Below are positions 42,862 to 52,015 of a stretch of DNA of 64,000 bases, in pieces. The notes beneath the pieces were generated by a model, which saw only the letters and a program-made list of their open reading frames with translations, was not told the origin of the DNA and made no database searches. A program made the position numbers and the translations under genes. Origin of the DNA: Geomonas sp. RF6 (lineage in GTDB: Bacteria; Desulfobacterota; Desulfuromonadia; Geobacterales; Geobacteraceae); assembly GCF_021044625.1 (NCBI RefSeq), contig NZ_CP087999.1:3865001-3929000 (forward strand). The letters are read 5' to 3'. Position 1 is the first letter of the stretch; every line of letters starts with the position of its first letter.

Positions 42862-44067
42862 TCAGGCACTTTCACCGACCGTCTCGCCCGCCTCCACCTT
42901 CTCAAGGAGCGGTTTCCGGTACACCAGCGTCGCCACGATCCCGGCGACGATTCCCCAGAAAGCAGCGCCGATACCGAAGAGGGTGAGACCGGAGGCCGTC
43001 ACCAGAAAGGTGATCACCGCGGGCTCCCGATCCTTTTCGCTCTGCAGGGCGGCTGCGAGACCGTTGCCGATGGTGCCGAGGAGCGCGAGGCCGGCGAGGG
43101 CGACGATCATCTCGTGCGGGAACATGGCAAAGAGGGCGGCGACGGATGCCCCGAAGAGACCGACGACCAGGTAGAAGATCCCAGCGGCGACCGCCGCCAT
43201 GTACCGCTTGTCCGGATCGTGGTGAGCTTCGCGCCCCATGGTGATAGCGGCGGTGATAGCGGCTAGATTTATCGCGTACGCCCCAAAGGGCGCCAGAAGG
43301 AGAGAGGAGGCGCCGGTCCAGGTGATGAGCGGCGAGATCGGAGGACGGTAGCCGAAGGTCCGGATTGTCGCCACTCCCGGCACATTCTGCGACGCCATCG
43401 TCACCATGAAGAGGGGGATGGCCACACTGGCGATGGCGGAAAAGGAAAAGTCGGGCATCGTGAATAGCGGCAGTGCAAGGCGCATCGGCACCCCCTCCAG
43501 ATGCAGCCTTCCCTGTAAGAGCGACAGGAGTGTCCCGGTGATGAGGACGAGGGGGACGGCGGCCCGCGGCGAGCAGCGCCTGGCGACAAGGTATGCCGCA
43601 AACATGGAGCCGACGAGAATGGGCTGGGTCTGCATGGAGGAGAATGCCTGCAACCCGAATCTCAGGAGGACCCCGGCCAGCATCGCCGCTCCGAGGGTCA
43701 GGGGGATGCGCTGCATCGCCCGCTCGAACCAGCCGGTGACGCCGGATAGCACGATGAGCGCGGAGCAGACGATGAATGCACCGATCGCCTGGCGCATCGA
43801 TACGCCGGCAACGCTCGTGACCAGCATGGCGGCACCAGGTGTCGACCAGGCGGTGAGGACGGGGACGCGGTAGCGCAGCGAGAGGACGATGGTGGTGGCG
43901 CCCATGGCAAGGCAGAGGGAGAGGATCCAGGAGGCGATCTCATCGGGGTTGGCGCCGAGGGCCTGTGCGGCCTGGAAGACGATGACGGCGGAGCTGGTGA
44001 AGGCGACGACGACCGCGACAAAACCGGCAACGACGGCGGAAAAAGAGAGATCTTTTAGTGGTCTCAA
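42862..44067 (-). CDS. BenE-family benzoate/H+ symporter
   Basis: 401 residues, about 12 membrane helices. PVLTAWSTPGAAMLVTS, SQNVPGVATIRTFGY, TWTGASSLLLAPFGAYAINLAAITAAI and the DPDKRYMAAVAAG loop are the BenE pattern. It would import benzoate or a related aromatic acid with protons. The start is TTG at 44067 with AGGAG six bases before. No benzoate degradation genes are adjacent. Confidence 0.88.
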   Translation of the reverse strand: MRPLKDLSFSAVVAGFVAVVVAFTSSAVIVFQAAQALGANPDEIASWILSLCLAMGATTIVLSLRYRVPVLTAWSTPGAAMLVTSVAGVSMRQAIGAFIVCSALIVLSGVTGWFERAMQRIPLTLGAAMLAGVLLRFGLQAFSSMQTQPILVGSMFAAYLVARRCSPRAAVPLVLITGTLLSLLQGRLHLEGVPMRLALPLFTMPDFSFSAIASVAIPLFMVTMASQNVPGVATIRTFGYRPPISPLITWTGASSLLLAPFGAYAINLAAITAAITMGREAHHDPDKRYMAAVAAGIFYLVVGLFGASVAALFAMFPHEMIVALAGLALLGTIGNGLAAALQSEKDREPAVITFLVTASGLTLFGIGAAFWGIVAGIVATLVYRKPLLEKVEAGETVGESA

Positions 44068-44233
44068 CAGGTACTCCTGAATTTTGATTCCTCAACACAT
44101 TGCCGGGATGAAGAAGAAGGTGAGGTGCTTCTACAGGGGGGGCGCCCCTCCCTTGCGAGAGGGGGCTAAGGTTTCCATAAATGGCATAGGGAGTCAAACA
44201 ATTTGAGGGGTCTCGCGAAAGGAGGGTAAAGGA

Positions 44234-44623
44234 TCACAGCCAGCGCTGCACCGCCTCGGCGCTGTCGCTCGGCATGGTGTTGAAGCAGATCTTGGCCTCC
44301 GGGGCGCAGGCGTGTACCACGTTTATCAGCCTCTCGAAGAGAAGGAGATTTCGCGGGATCGCCCGTATTCCTGCCCCTATCAGCACACAGTGGTACCGTT
44401 TTCTCTCCAGGCGGTCCCTGACCGTCGCCTCGGCCGTCTCCCCGAAGTCCGTCAGACAAAGCTCTACTTCGAGTCCGAGCTCGGAGAGCTTTTCCTCCGA
44501 CTCCTTCAGACCCGCCATGACCTTCTCAGCAGTCAGTCCGGGAAACGCCGCGTACTCAGGTGAGGAGAAGTCGATCAGCGACGGGTCGATGCCGACCAGC
44601 AGGACTTTCTTCCGATCAGACAT
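44234..44623 (-). CDS. Uncharacterised small alpha/beta protein
   Basis: 129 residues from the ATG at 44623 (ACGGAGGTAGTA upstream). It starts RKKVLLVGIDPSLIDFSSPE, ends ICFNTMPSDSAEAVQRWL, and contains YHCVLIGAGIRAIPRN: alternating strands and helices like a small Rossmann or receiver-type fold, but without the receiver acidic residues. I recognise no characterised family. It is 20 bases downstream of the fasciclin gene and probably co-transcribed with it. Confidence 0.65.
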   Translation of the reverse strand: MSDRKKVLLVGIDPSLIDFSSPEYAAFPGLTAEKVMAGLKESEEKLSELGLEVELCLTDFGETAEATVRDRLERKRYHCVLIGAGIRAIPRNLLLFERLINVVHACAPEAKICFNTMPSDSAEAVQRWL

Positions 44624-44643
44624 TACTACCTCCGTCCTCTCCG

Positions 44644-45057
44644 TCAGTCGTACCACCCGGAGAACTGCGGGAGGAAGACGTTGTCGATGATGTGGATGAC
44701 GCCGTTTGAGCATTCGATGTCAGTCATTACATAACGGGCGTTGTCCACCTCCTGCTCTCCCTCCTCCAGCTGAATGGTAAGGGACTTGCCGCTCATGGTC
44801 CCGAGCTCCAGTTTCTGCGCTATCTCGCAGGCGGGGCACTTGTCCGGCACGATGTGGTAGTGGAGGAGTGAAAGGAGATAGTCGGGATCGGCGGTGATGC
44901 TATCGAGTTGCACCCTCTGAAAGGCGTCGTCATCGGGGGCAAAGAAGGTAAAAGGGCCGGCACCCTTCAGTGTCTCGGTCAGTTCGGTCTTGTGCAGCAG
45001 TGAGAGGATCGTGCCGAATCGGCCGCTTTCCTGCAGCGTCTCAATGATGTCTTTCAT
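44644..45057 (-). CDS. Fasciclin (FAS1) domain protein
   Basis: 137 residues forming one FAS1 domain: KDIIETLQESGRFGTILSLL, GPFTFFAPDDDAFQRV (H1 motif region), the LLHYHIVPDK strand, and NGVIHIIDNVFLPQ (H2 motif). No signal peptide is seen, unusual for a domain that normally mediates adhesion outside the cell. AGAGGAGACATCAGC precedes the ATG at 45057. Confidence 0.9.
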   Translation of the reverse strand: MKDIIETLQESGRFGTILSLLHKTELTETLKGAGPFTFFAPDDDAFQRVQLDSITADPDYLLSLLHYHIVPDKCPACEIAQKLELGTMSGKSLTIQLEEGEQEVDNARYVMTDIECSNGVIHIIDNVFLPQFSGWYD

Positions 45058-45092
45058 GCTGATGTCTCCTCTGGGGCTTGCGTCCATCCTCC

Positions 45093-45653
45093 TCACAGCG
45101 AGGCGATGACGACGTTGTCTGCAGTCTCTGTTGCGTCCGACGGGACGGCCAGTACCGCTCCTGGTGAAGTGATAAGTCTGCCGTTGTGTCCGGTTACTGT
45201 GATGCTGTTGCCATTTGCTGTGATGGTGGTTCCGGGAGGTACCATGATGGAATCGTTACTCCTCAATGTTGCGGTCTGCCCGGCGGCGAGGGCGCCCGGA
45301 AGGGCCATGACAATGGTGAGCTCCTGTGTTGCCGTCAGGGGAGGAGTGGTGGAGTCCGATAGCTGTACGGTGAAGGTTGAGGTCCCCGCGGTTGTGGGAG
45401 TACCGGAGATGACGCCGGCGGTGCTTAGTGACAACCCCGCTGGGATGTCTCCGCTGCTGACGGTCCAGGTATAGGGAGAGGTACCGCCGGTCGCGACAAG
45501 GGATTGGCTGTATGGCGTCCCCACCGTCCCTGCAGCGAGCGATTTTGTGGATATCGATACGGATGAGGTGCTGACCTCGTTGCTGGGGAACCATTCCACC
45601 CCGCATGCCACAAGGGTCGCCAGGAAGAATGCGCCCGCAAGGATCTTATTCAC
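45093..45653 (-). CDS. Lipoprotein with putative Ig-like domain
   Basis: 186 residues from a GTG at 45653, chosen because GGGAGGGGGATT precedes it and the first residues then form a lipoprotein signal (NKILAGAFFLATLVAC with lipobox LVAC). An ATG 66 bases further upstream would add a hydrophilic leader and lacks a ribosome site. Residues about 40-110 are a putative Ig domain (GTPYSQSLVATGGTSPYTW, PAGLSLSTAGVISGTPT). The last 70 residues form a further beta-rich region. It is probably a surface-exposed binding protein. Confidence 0.75.
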   Translation of the reverse strand: MNKILAGAFFLATLVACGVEWFPSNEVSTSSVSISTKSLAAGTVGTPYSQSLVATGGTSPYTWTVSSGDIPAGLSLSTAGVISGTPTTAGTSTFTVQLSDSTTPPLTATQELTIVMALPGALAAGQTATLRSNDSIMVPPGTTITANGNSITVTGHNGRLITSPGAVLAVPSDATETADNVVIASL

Positions 45654-45854
45654 AATCCCCCTCCCGCTATGAAGGATTTCCACCACATCGCCCGCAAAAA
45701 GAGTAACCGAAGTTGGCATTGTAGCAAGATGGTCCCTCCCGGGAGGCAATGCACCCTCTACGGAATTTTCCGACTGAAGTTTTGGTAGACGCTGCCGATG
45801 AGGGTGGTGCAACGGAACCTGCCACACTCATAATCAGGAAAGGTAGTAGACACG

Positions 45855-46808
45855 ATGAAAGACCATTTCTGGCGCGCCATTAGCACCGACAGCATCGATA
45901 CCGATTATTTCCCCGCCATTCCGCTCTTTATGAAAACCTCGGGCAACTATGTTCTTTACAAGGACGCCGAGAGGCAGTTCACCACCGCCGACCGCAGCCG
46001 GATGGAGAGGACCGGCACGCAGTTCATGTACGTGAGGGCCGGCGACATGCAGGAAATCTCCAAGTACCTGGAGGAAAAACTGAAGGACGCACTCTCCCGC
46101 GACGACATCGACAGTGACAGGAAGGCGGCGATTCTCTACCAGACCTCCATCAACTATGTCATCGACGTCTTCGAGGACCCGGAGGAGGCCTCCAACCTCG
46201 ACCGCAGCCGCACCCTGGTCAATCATCTCATGGCTTTCGTCGCCACCGATGCAGCCGCACTCCGTTCGATTGGCAGCATAGTGAACCACAACTTCTATAT
46301 TTTCGCCCACAGCGCACAGGTCGCCGCGCTGAACCTGCTGGCGCACGACGTTCTTTTCAACGTCGACCCGGATGAGCTCACAGACGTGGGGGTCGGCTCC
46401 CTGCTGCACGATTTCGGGATGACCTCCCTCACCGGAGACCTGGCCCGCAAGGCCGACTCCCTTGCCGACATCGAGTACTACAAGTTGAAAAGGCATGCCC
46501 AGCAGGGGTACGAGGACCTCAAAGCCACCAATGTGTACGGTGATGTCGCTCTGACCGTCGTGCGGCACCACCACGAGCGGTACGATGGCGACGGCTACCC
46601 CGCGGGGCTGAAGGGGAACAACATCCCGCGCAGCGCGCAGCTCTCCGCCCTTTGCGACACCTACAGCTCCCTTACGCTCGGAAAGGTGAAAGGGCAGACG
46701 AAGTCCCACGACGAAGCGGTGAAGCTGATGCTTCAGGAGTCGGGAAAGGGGTTCAACCCGGAGCTTTTGTCCCGCTTTGTGGAGTTGGTGAATGCTCGGA
46801 AGGAATAA
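45855..46808 (+). CDS. HD-GYP domain protein (cyclic-di-GMP phosphodiesterase)
   Basis: 317 residues. A short N-terminal domain (LYKDAERQFTTADRSRMER, a pattern seen in many Geobacter HD-GYP proteins) precedes the catalytic HD-GYP: GSLLHDFGM (metal HD), VRHHHERYDGDGYPAGLKG (HHE..GYP), and LCDTYSSLTL. All key residues are present, so it should hydrolyse c-di-GMP. It has no receiver or membrane segment. A terminator follows. Confidence 0.9.
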   Translation: MKDHFWRAISTDSIDTDYFPAIPLFMKTSGNYVLYKDAERQFTTADRSRMERTGTQFMYVRAGDMQEISKYLEEKLKDALSRDDIDSDRKAAILYQTSINYVIDVFEDPEEASNLDRSRTLVNHLMAFVATDAAALRSIGSIVNHNFYIFAHSAQVAALNLLAHDVLFNVDPDELTDVGVGSLLHDFGMTSLTGDLARKADSLADIEYYKLKRHAQQGYEDLKATNVYGDVALTVVRHHHERYDGDGYPAGLKGNNIPRSAQLSALCDTYSSLTLGKVKGQTKSHDEAVKLMLQESGKGFNPELLSRFVELVNARKE

Positions 46809-46956
46809 GGGAAGAGTGCGCCCGCGCTAACGCCGACTCGGCAGCCACAATACAGAAAGCCTCCGTGAGCATGGTTCCCGGAGGCTTTCTTTGCTTCTGA
46901 TATGGATGAACTTCTTCAATGGAGTCGGGCTTGGCCCTCAGCCATTTGATCTGCAC
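46753..46956 (-). pseudogene. Possible RelE/ParE toxin stub
   Basis: A GTG at 46956, inside the end of the antitoxin gene, opens a frame starting MQIKWLRAK, the usual opening of RelE/ParE-type toxins. After about nine codons the similarity stops, and the frame runs into the terminator of the HD-GYP gene with unrelated sequence. This looks like a toxin whose body was deleted. Confidence 0.4.
46855..46893 (+). terminator. Intrinsic terminator after HD-GYP gene
   Basis: AGAAAGCCTCCG pairs with CGGAGGCTTTCT (12 bp) around a 13-base loop, followed by TT. Confidence 0.8.
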
Positions 46957-47185
46957 CTTTTGCTTCCCACCGCTTTAGTAATTCCGCGTGCGGCATGACA
47001 CGGCCATCCTCGATCTCTTTAACTCCTTCCTCAATCTCCCTTAGCTGCCACTCGTTCTGATCAAGGTATTGCTGGATAGCGGCTTCGACCAAAGCGGATT
47101 TGGAGCGCTTCGTGCTGCGAGCCATTTGTTCCAGCCGGTCGTTTATACTCGGCTCGATCTTCAGATTGATCGATGCAGACCTCAT
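46916..47185 (-). CDS. Ribbon-helix-helix (CopG-family) antitoxin, orphan
   Basis: 89 residues. SINLKIEPSINDRLEQMAR forms the beta strand and first helix, RSKSALVEAAIQQYL the second: a typical RHH DNA-binding fold. The acidic C-terminal half (LREIEEGVKEIEDGRVMPHAELLKRWEAK) is the toxin-binding part in such antitoxins. The normal partner would follow in the same operon; only its first codons remain. It may still repress its own promoter. Confidence 0.8.
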   Translation of the reverse strand: MRSASINLKIEPSINDRLEQMARSTKRSKSALVEAAIQQYLDQNEWQLREIEEGVKEIEDGRVMPHAELLKRWEAKGADQMAEGQARLH

Positions 47186-47285
47186 CGGCTATACCTCCAA
47201 CGTAACATTCCTGAAGCAATGTATCACATGCAGACGCTTCTCAACAGCTTGTTTCGGCCGCCGGATGGGTCTGCTCTTTAAGCTG

Positions 47286-47316
47286 GTTCACCCGTAATAT
47301 TCTCCCTATGGTGAAC
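47286..47316. promoter_or_regulatory. Perfect inverted repeat, operator candidate upstream of the moxR operon
   Basis: GTTCACC, 17 bases, GGTGAAC, in the intergenic region between the divergent antitoxin and moxR genes. It could bind a dimeric regulator, possibly the RHH protein. Confidence 0.35.
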
Positions 47317-47433
47317 GATTTAAAATTAGCACACTCTCCTCGTTTCCCTTGTTTTAAAAAATCTTTTGGTGTAGAAGTTATAGCCTTGAGCTAACCCTGA
47401 TATGCGTTATGCCGTTTCTGTTGGGGAGGGAGG

Positions 47434-48426
47434 ATGGCCGGCAGCATCGAGTGTCTCACCGAGCGGGTGCAGCAGGAGGGGGAGTTCCTCCGGCGGGTCA
47501 TCGCTGCCCTCGAGACCGTCATCGTGGGGCAGCGTCCCCTTATCGAGCGGATACTCGTCGCGCTCCTCGCCAACGGCCACCTCCTCATCGAGGGGGTGCC
47601 GGGACTTGCCAAGACGACGGTGGTAAAGACCCTCGCCAGCCTCATCGACGCCCGCTTCAACCGCATCCAGTTTACCCCCGATCTCCTCCCCGCCGACCTT
47701 GTCGGTACCCTTGTCTACAACCCTCAGCATGGCACCTTCAGCACAAAGAAGGGGCCGATCTTTGCCAACATCCTCCTTGCCGACGAAGTGAACCGCGCCC
47801 CCGCGAAGGTGCACAGCGCCCTTCTCGAGGCGATGGAGGAGCGCCAGGTCACCATCGGCGAGGAGTCGTTCCCGCTGACAGAGCCGTTTTTGGTCATGGC
47901 GACGCAGAACCCTATCGAGCAGGAAGGGACCTACCCCCTCCCCGAGGCGCAGATGGACCGCTTCATGCTGAAGGTGCGCCTCGATTACCCGAGCCGGGAG
48001 GACGAACGCGAGATCATGCAGCGCGCGGCGCGGACGCACCGCCCTCCACCTTTGGGTCCCCTTATCGATCCTGCCGACATAGTCCGCGCCCGTTCGCTGG
48101 TGGATGCCGTCTACCTCGACCACAAGATAGAGAAGTACATCCTCGACCTCGTCTTTGCCACCCGTGACCCCGCCGGTCATGGATTCCCCGATCTGAAGCG
48201 TTTCATCGCCTATGGCGCCTCTCCGCGAGCGAGCATTTATCTCACCGTCGCGTCCCGCGCCGTCGCCTTGATCCGCGGGCGCGGCTACGTGATCCCCCAG
48301 GACATCAAGGAAATCGGGCCGGACATCCTCCGGCACCGCATCATCACCACTTACGAGGCGGACGCGGAGGGGGTCTCCGTGGAGACGATTGTGGCGCGGC
48401 TCTTTGCCGAGACGGAGGTTCCCTGA
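47434..48426 (+). CDS. MoxR-family AAA+ ATPase
   Basis: 330 residues. Walker A is EGVPGLAKTTVVKT, Walker B NILLADEVNRAPAKV, sensor region FLVMATQNPIEQEGTYPLPEAQMDRF. These are the MoxR signatures. MoxR proteins act as chaperones for proteins with von Willebrand factor A (MIDAS) domains, and two such genes follow here. GGGGAGGGAGG directly precedes the ATG. It leads the operon. Confidence 0.93.
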   Translation: MAGSIECLTERVQQEGEFLRRVIAALETVIVGQRPLIERILVALLANGHLLIEGVPGLAKTTVVKTLASLIDARFNRIQFTPDLLPADLVGTLVYNPQHGTFSTKKGPIFANILLADEVNRAPAKVHSALLEAMEERQVTIGEESFPLTEPFLVMATQNPIEQEGTYPLPEAQMDRFMLKVRLDYPSREDEREIMQRAARTHRPPPLGPLIDPADIVRARSLVDAVYLDHKIEKYILDLVFATRDPAGHGFPDLKRFIAYGASPRASIYLTVASRAVALIRGRGYVIPQDIKEIGPDILRHRIITTYEADAEGVSVETIVARLFAETEVP

Positions 48427-48428
48427 TC

Positions 48429-49352
<924 letters not shown>

Positions 49353-49353
49353 C

Positions 49354-49956
49354 GTGGCGGCCTCTCGCGTTCTCCTGGTGATCCTCGCCGTCGCGCTGCT
49401 GGTGCAGACCTCTCCTGCGGCTGCCTCTGTTCCCCCCGGGGGCGCGGACCTGGCAGCGGACTCGATCCGGGACATCCGGTCGTCCGCTCCCGGTCCGACG
49501 CTCCCTCCCTTTACCCTTACCGCTGCTGGGCTTCTTGCCTGCGCCACCCTCACGCTCTTTCGCCGACGGCTGCGCCAGCAGAAGAAGACGGTTGTGCTGC
49601 CAGAGGCAACGGAGCGGGACCCCAGTGGAGTGGTGGAGGAACTCGCGGCGCAGTACCGGCTGGGAGAGGTGGACCGGACAGAGCTGTGCAGGCGAATTGC
49701 CGAGATCTTCCGTGAGGGGGTGGCGGTCAGAAGCGGCGTGCCGGCGGAGTGCCTGACGACGCAGGAGCTTCTGGACCAGCCTGGCGTGCGCACGGTACTT
49801 GGCCCGGAGCATGCGGCGGCCCGTGAACTCCTTGCGCTGTGCGACCGGGTGAAATTTGCAAATCATCGTGCGGAAGCGGTGGAACTAGATGGAGCTCTCG
49901 AAACTGCCCGGCGGCTCGTGACGAACCTCGCGGAGGGGCGGCATGAGGTTCCATGA
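49354..49956 (+). CDS. Membrane-anchored protein of the Bat operon (DUF4381-like)
   Basis: 200 residues from a GTG at 49354, one base after the DUF58 stop, with GGAAGGGGG upstream. A signal/anchor (LLVILAVALLVQTSPAAA), a second hydrophobic segment (TLTAAGLLACATLTLF), then a soluble helical part (LAAQYRLGEVDRTELCRRIAEIF). Position and form match the DUF4381 member of MoxR-Bat operons. It overlaps batA by 14 bases. Confidence 0.7.
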   Translation: MAASRVLLVILAVALLVQTSPAAASVPPGGADLAADSIRDIRSSAPGPTLPPFTLTAAGLLACATLTLFRRRLRQQKKTVVLPEATERDPSGVVEELAAQYRLGEVDRTELCRRIAEIFREGVAVRSGVPAECLTTQELLDQPGVRTVLGPEHAAARELLALCDRVKFANHRAEAVELDGALETARRLVTNLAEGRHEVP

Positions 49957-50941
49957 TCCCCACATCCTCTTCATCCTTCTTCTCCTTTTCCCTCTGACCC
50001 TCTTGCTCCGCCATCGAGCAAAAAATGCAGAGGCATTCCCTCTCCCGGCCGCTCTCAGCGGGGAGCACCTGCCGCAGACTGTACGCAGCCGCCTCGCCCG
50101 CGTCCTTCCGTACCTGCGCCTGCTTCCCCTTGCTCTTGCCATCGTCGCGCTCGCCCGTCCACAGGGGATCGAGCGGGAGGGGAAGGTCCGCACCGAGGGG
50201 GTGGACCTGGTGGTGGCGCTCGATCTTTCCAGCAGCATGCTCGCGCAAGACCTCTCCGGCAGGGGTATGGGGGAGAACCGCCTCGTCATGGCGAAGAAGG
50301 TAGTGACGGATTTCATCCGCGGCCGCGCCGGTGACCGCATCGCGCTCGTCGCCTTTGCGGCGAGGGCGTACCCGGCGGCTCCGCTGACCCTCGACCACGA
50401 GTGGTTGCAAAGGGCGGTCGGCCGCCTCGACACCGCTTCGGTAGAAGACGGGACCGCGCTGGGAGATGGAATCGCCTGTGCACTGAACCGGTTCCGGAAT
50501 GCCGGGACGCGCAGCCGTGCCGTCATCGTTGTGACCGATGGCCGCAGCAACGCCGGGAGCGTCTCCCCGCGAGAGGCGGCGGCAGCGGCAAAGGCGCTGG
50601 GAATACGGGTCCACACGGTGGGGATGGGGGCGAAGGGCGCGGTGGTGATTCCCGTTCCTTCGCCGCTGGGGGGGACGACGTACACGGAGATCGACGCCGA
50701 TCTCGACGAGTCGACGCTTCGGGAGGTGGCAGCCGGGAGCGGCGGGAGCTTTTTCCGTGCCGACGACAGCCGTGTCCTCCGCCGCGTCTTTGCCGAGATA
50801 GACCGTCTGGAGAAGCGACCTGTCGAGGAGAAGGTCTTTTTCAGTTACAGCGAATGGTTTCCTCCGTTGCTGGTCGCGGCCCTGGCGCTGCTGTGTCTCG
50901 AGGTTTCCTTGAAGTGCACCGTACTGCGGAGGGTTCTGTAA
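49943..50941 (+). CDS. BatA-like vWA domain membrane protein
   Basis: 332 residues. N-terminal hydrophobic segments around residues 8-23 and 55-70, a vWA domain with the MIDAS metal site (DLSSSM, DGTALGDG, VTDGRSNAG), and a C-terminal membrane helix (PPLLVAALALLCLEV). GGAGGGGCGGC precedes the ATG. Bat proteins are linked to aerotolerance or envelope stress in Bacteroides and Leptospira; the mechanism is unclear. It sits directly before batB. Confidence 0.9.
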   Translation: MRFHDPHILFILLLLFPLTLLLRHRAKNAEAFPLPAALSGEHLPQTVRSRLARVLPYLRLLPLALAIVALARPQGIEREGKVRTEGVDLVVALDLSSSMLAQDLSGRGMGENRLVMAKKVVTDFIRGRAGDRIALVAFAARAYPAAPLTLDHEWLQRAVGRLDTASVEDGTALGDGIACALNRFRNAGTRSRAVIVVTDGRSNAGSVSPREAAAAAKALGIRVHTVGMGAKGAVVIPVPSPLGGTTYTEIDADLDESTLREVAAGSGGSFFRADDSRVLRRVFAEIDRLEKRPVEEKVFFSYSEWFPPLLVAALALLCLEVSLKCTVLRRVL

Positions 50942-52015
50942 ATGGAGTGGGGCGCGCCGGCATATCTGTGGCTGGCGGCTGCGGCTATCCCGCTGGCAGC
51001 CCTCGTCGCCGCGGGAGCAAGGCGAAGCCGGCTGGAGCTGAAAAATCTCTATCCTACACGGGGCCCCGTCCGGCCGAAAGGAGCTTCCCGTCCATCTCCC
51101 TCCCTTTCAAGGGGAGGGTCGGGGTGGGGATGGGGTTCGTCGGCATCTCCGGGATCTCTCGACCTACATCTAGATGGGAGAGGAGTTGCGATTGCGCGCG
51201 GCGCGATTTTCTCCATGGCTGTCGTTCTCATTATCGCCGCGCTCTGCCGTCCCCAGTGGGGGGCGGTCGCCGAGACTCGTCAGGCAAAGGGGATCGACAT
51301 CGTCATCGCCCTCGATGTCTCGCGGAGCATGGGCGCCGACGACGCCGTCCCCACCCGCCTCGCCGCGGCCAAGGAAGCCGTGGCCGATCTTGTGGCTGGA
51401 TTGATTGGCGACCGCATCGGGCTCATCGCCTTTGCCGGAAGCGCCTTCACCGTCTGCCCCCTCACCAGCGACTACGCCCTTTTCAACTCCGTCCTCTCCG
51501 ACGCGGGACCCGGCACCATCCCCCTCGGCGGGACCTCTCTCGCCGCCGCGCTGGAGGAGGCGGCTCGCGCCTTTCCACCGAGGGAAGGGGGAGGGCGGGT
51601 CCTTGTTGTCATCAGCGACGGCGAGGATCACGGCCCGGATCCCGCTGCCGCTGCGGCCCGGCTGCGGCAGGAAGGGATCCTCATCTGCCCCGTCGCCGTC
51701 GGCAGTTTGCAGGGGGGGCTCATTCCCGAAGAAAAGGGGACCTTTCACAAGGACCGGCGGGGGATGGTGGTGAAGAGTCGCCTGGAGCCCGCTTCATTGC
51801 AGAGGATTGCCGCTGCCGGTGGCGGAAAGGTAGTGGAGCTTGAAAAGGGGGCTCGGCAACTGGCAGCGCTGTACCGCACCGAGCTATCCTCGCTGGAGCA
51901 AAAGACTTCGGCAACGACTCGTCAGCGCATCCGCGAGCGGTTCCAGATACCGCTGACGCTCGCGGTGGGGCTTCTTGCGGCGGAGCCGCTGCTGGGGTTC
52001 AGGAGGCGAAGATGA
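50942..52015 (+). CDS. BatB-like vWA domain membrane protein with a repeat-derived insert
   Basis: 357 residues. Membrane helices near 8-25 and 88-105, vWA domain with MIDAS (ALDVSRSMGADD, GGTSLAAAL, VISDGEDHG), C-terminal helix. Between the first two helices lies an insert (about residues 37-80, with PSPSLSRGGSGWGWG) that is the translation of a C/G-rich DNA repeat; homologues have a short charged loop here. The frame is preserved, so the protein may still work. Starts on the base after the batA stop. Confidence 0.88.
   Translation: MEWGAPAYLWLAAAAIPLAALVAAGARRSRLELKNLYPTRGPVRPKGASRPSPSLSRGGSGWGWGSSASPGSLDLHLDGRGVAIARGAIFSMAVVLIIAALCRPQWGAVAETRQAKGIDIVIALDVSRSMGADDAVPTRLAAAKEAVADLVAGLIGDRIGLIAFAGSAFTVCPLTSDYALFNSVLSDAGPGTIPLGGTSLAAALEEAARAFPPREGGGRVLVVISDGEDHGPDPAAAAARLRQEGILICPVAVGSLQGGLIPEEKGTFHKDRRGMVVKSRLEPASLQRIAAAGGGKVVELEKGARQLAALYRTELSSLEQKTSATTRQRIRERFQIPLTLAVGLLAAEPLLGFRRRR
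51091..51137. repeat. C/G-rich dispersed repeat inserted in batB
   Basis: CTCCCTCCCTTTCAAGGGGA followed by GGGTCGGGGTGGGGATGGGG. This sequence type is normally intergenic. Here it lies in frame within a coding region. Confidence 0.65.
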
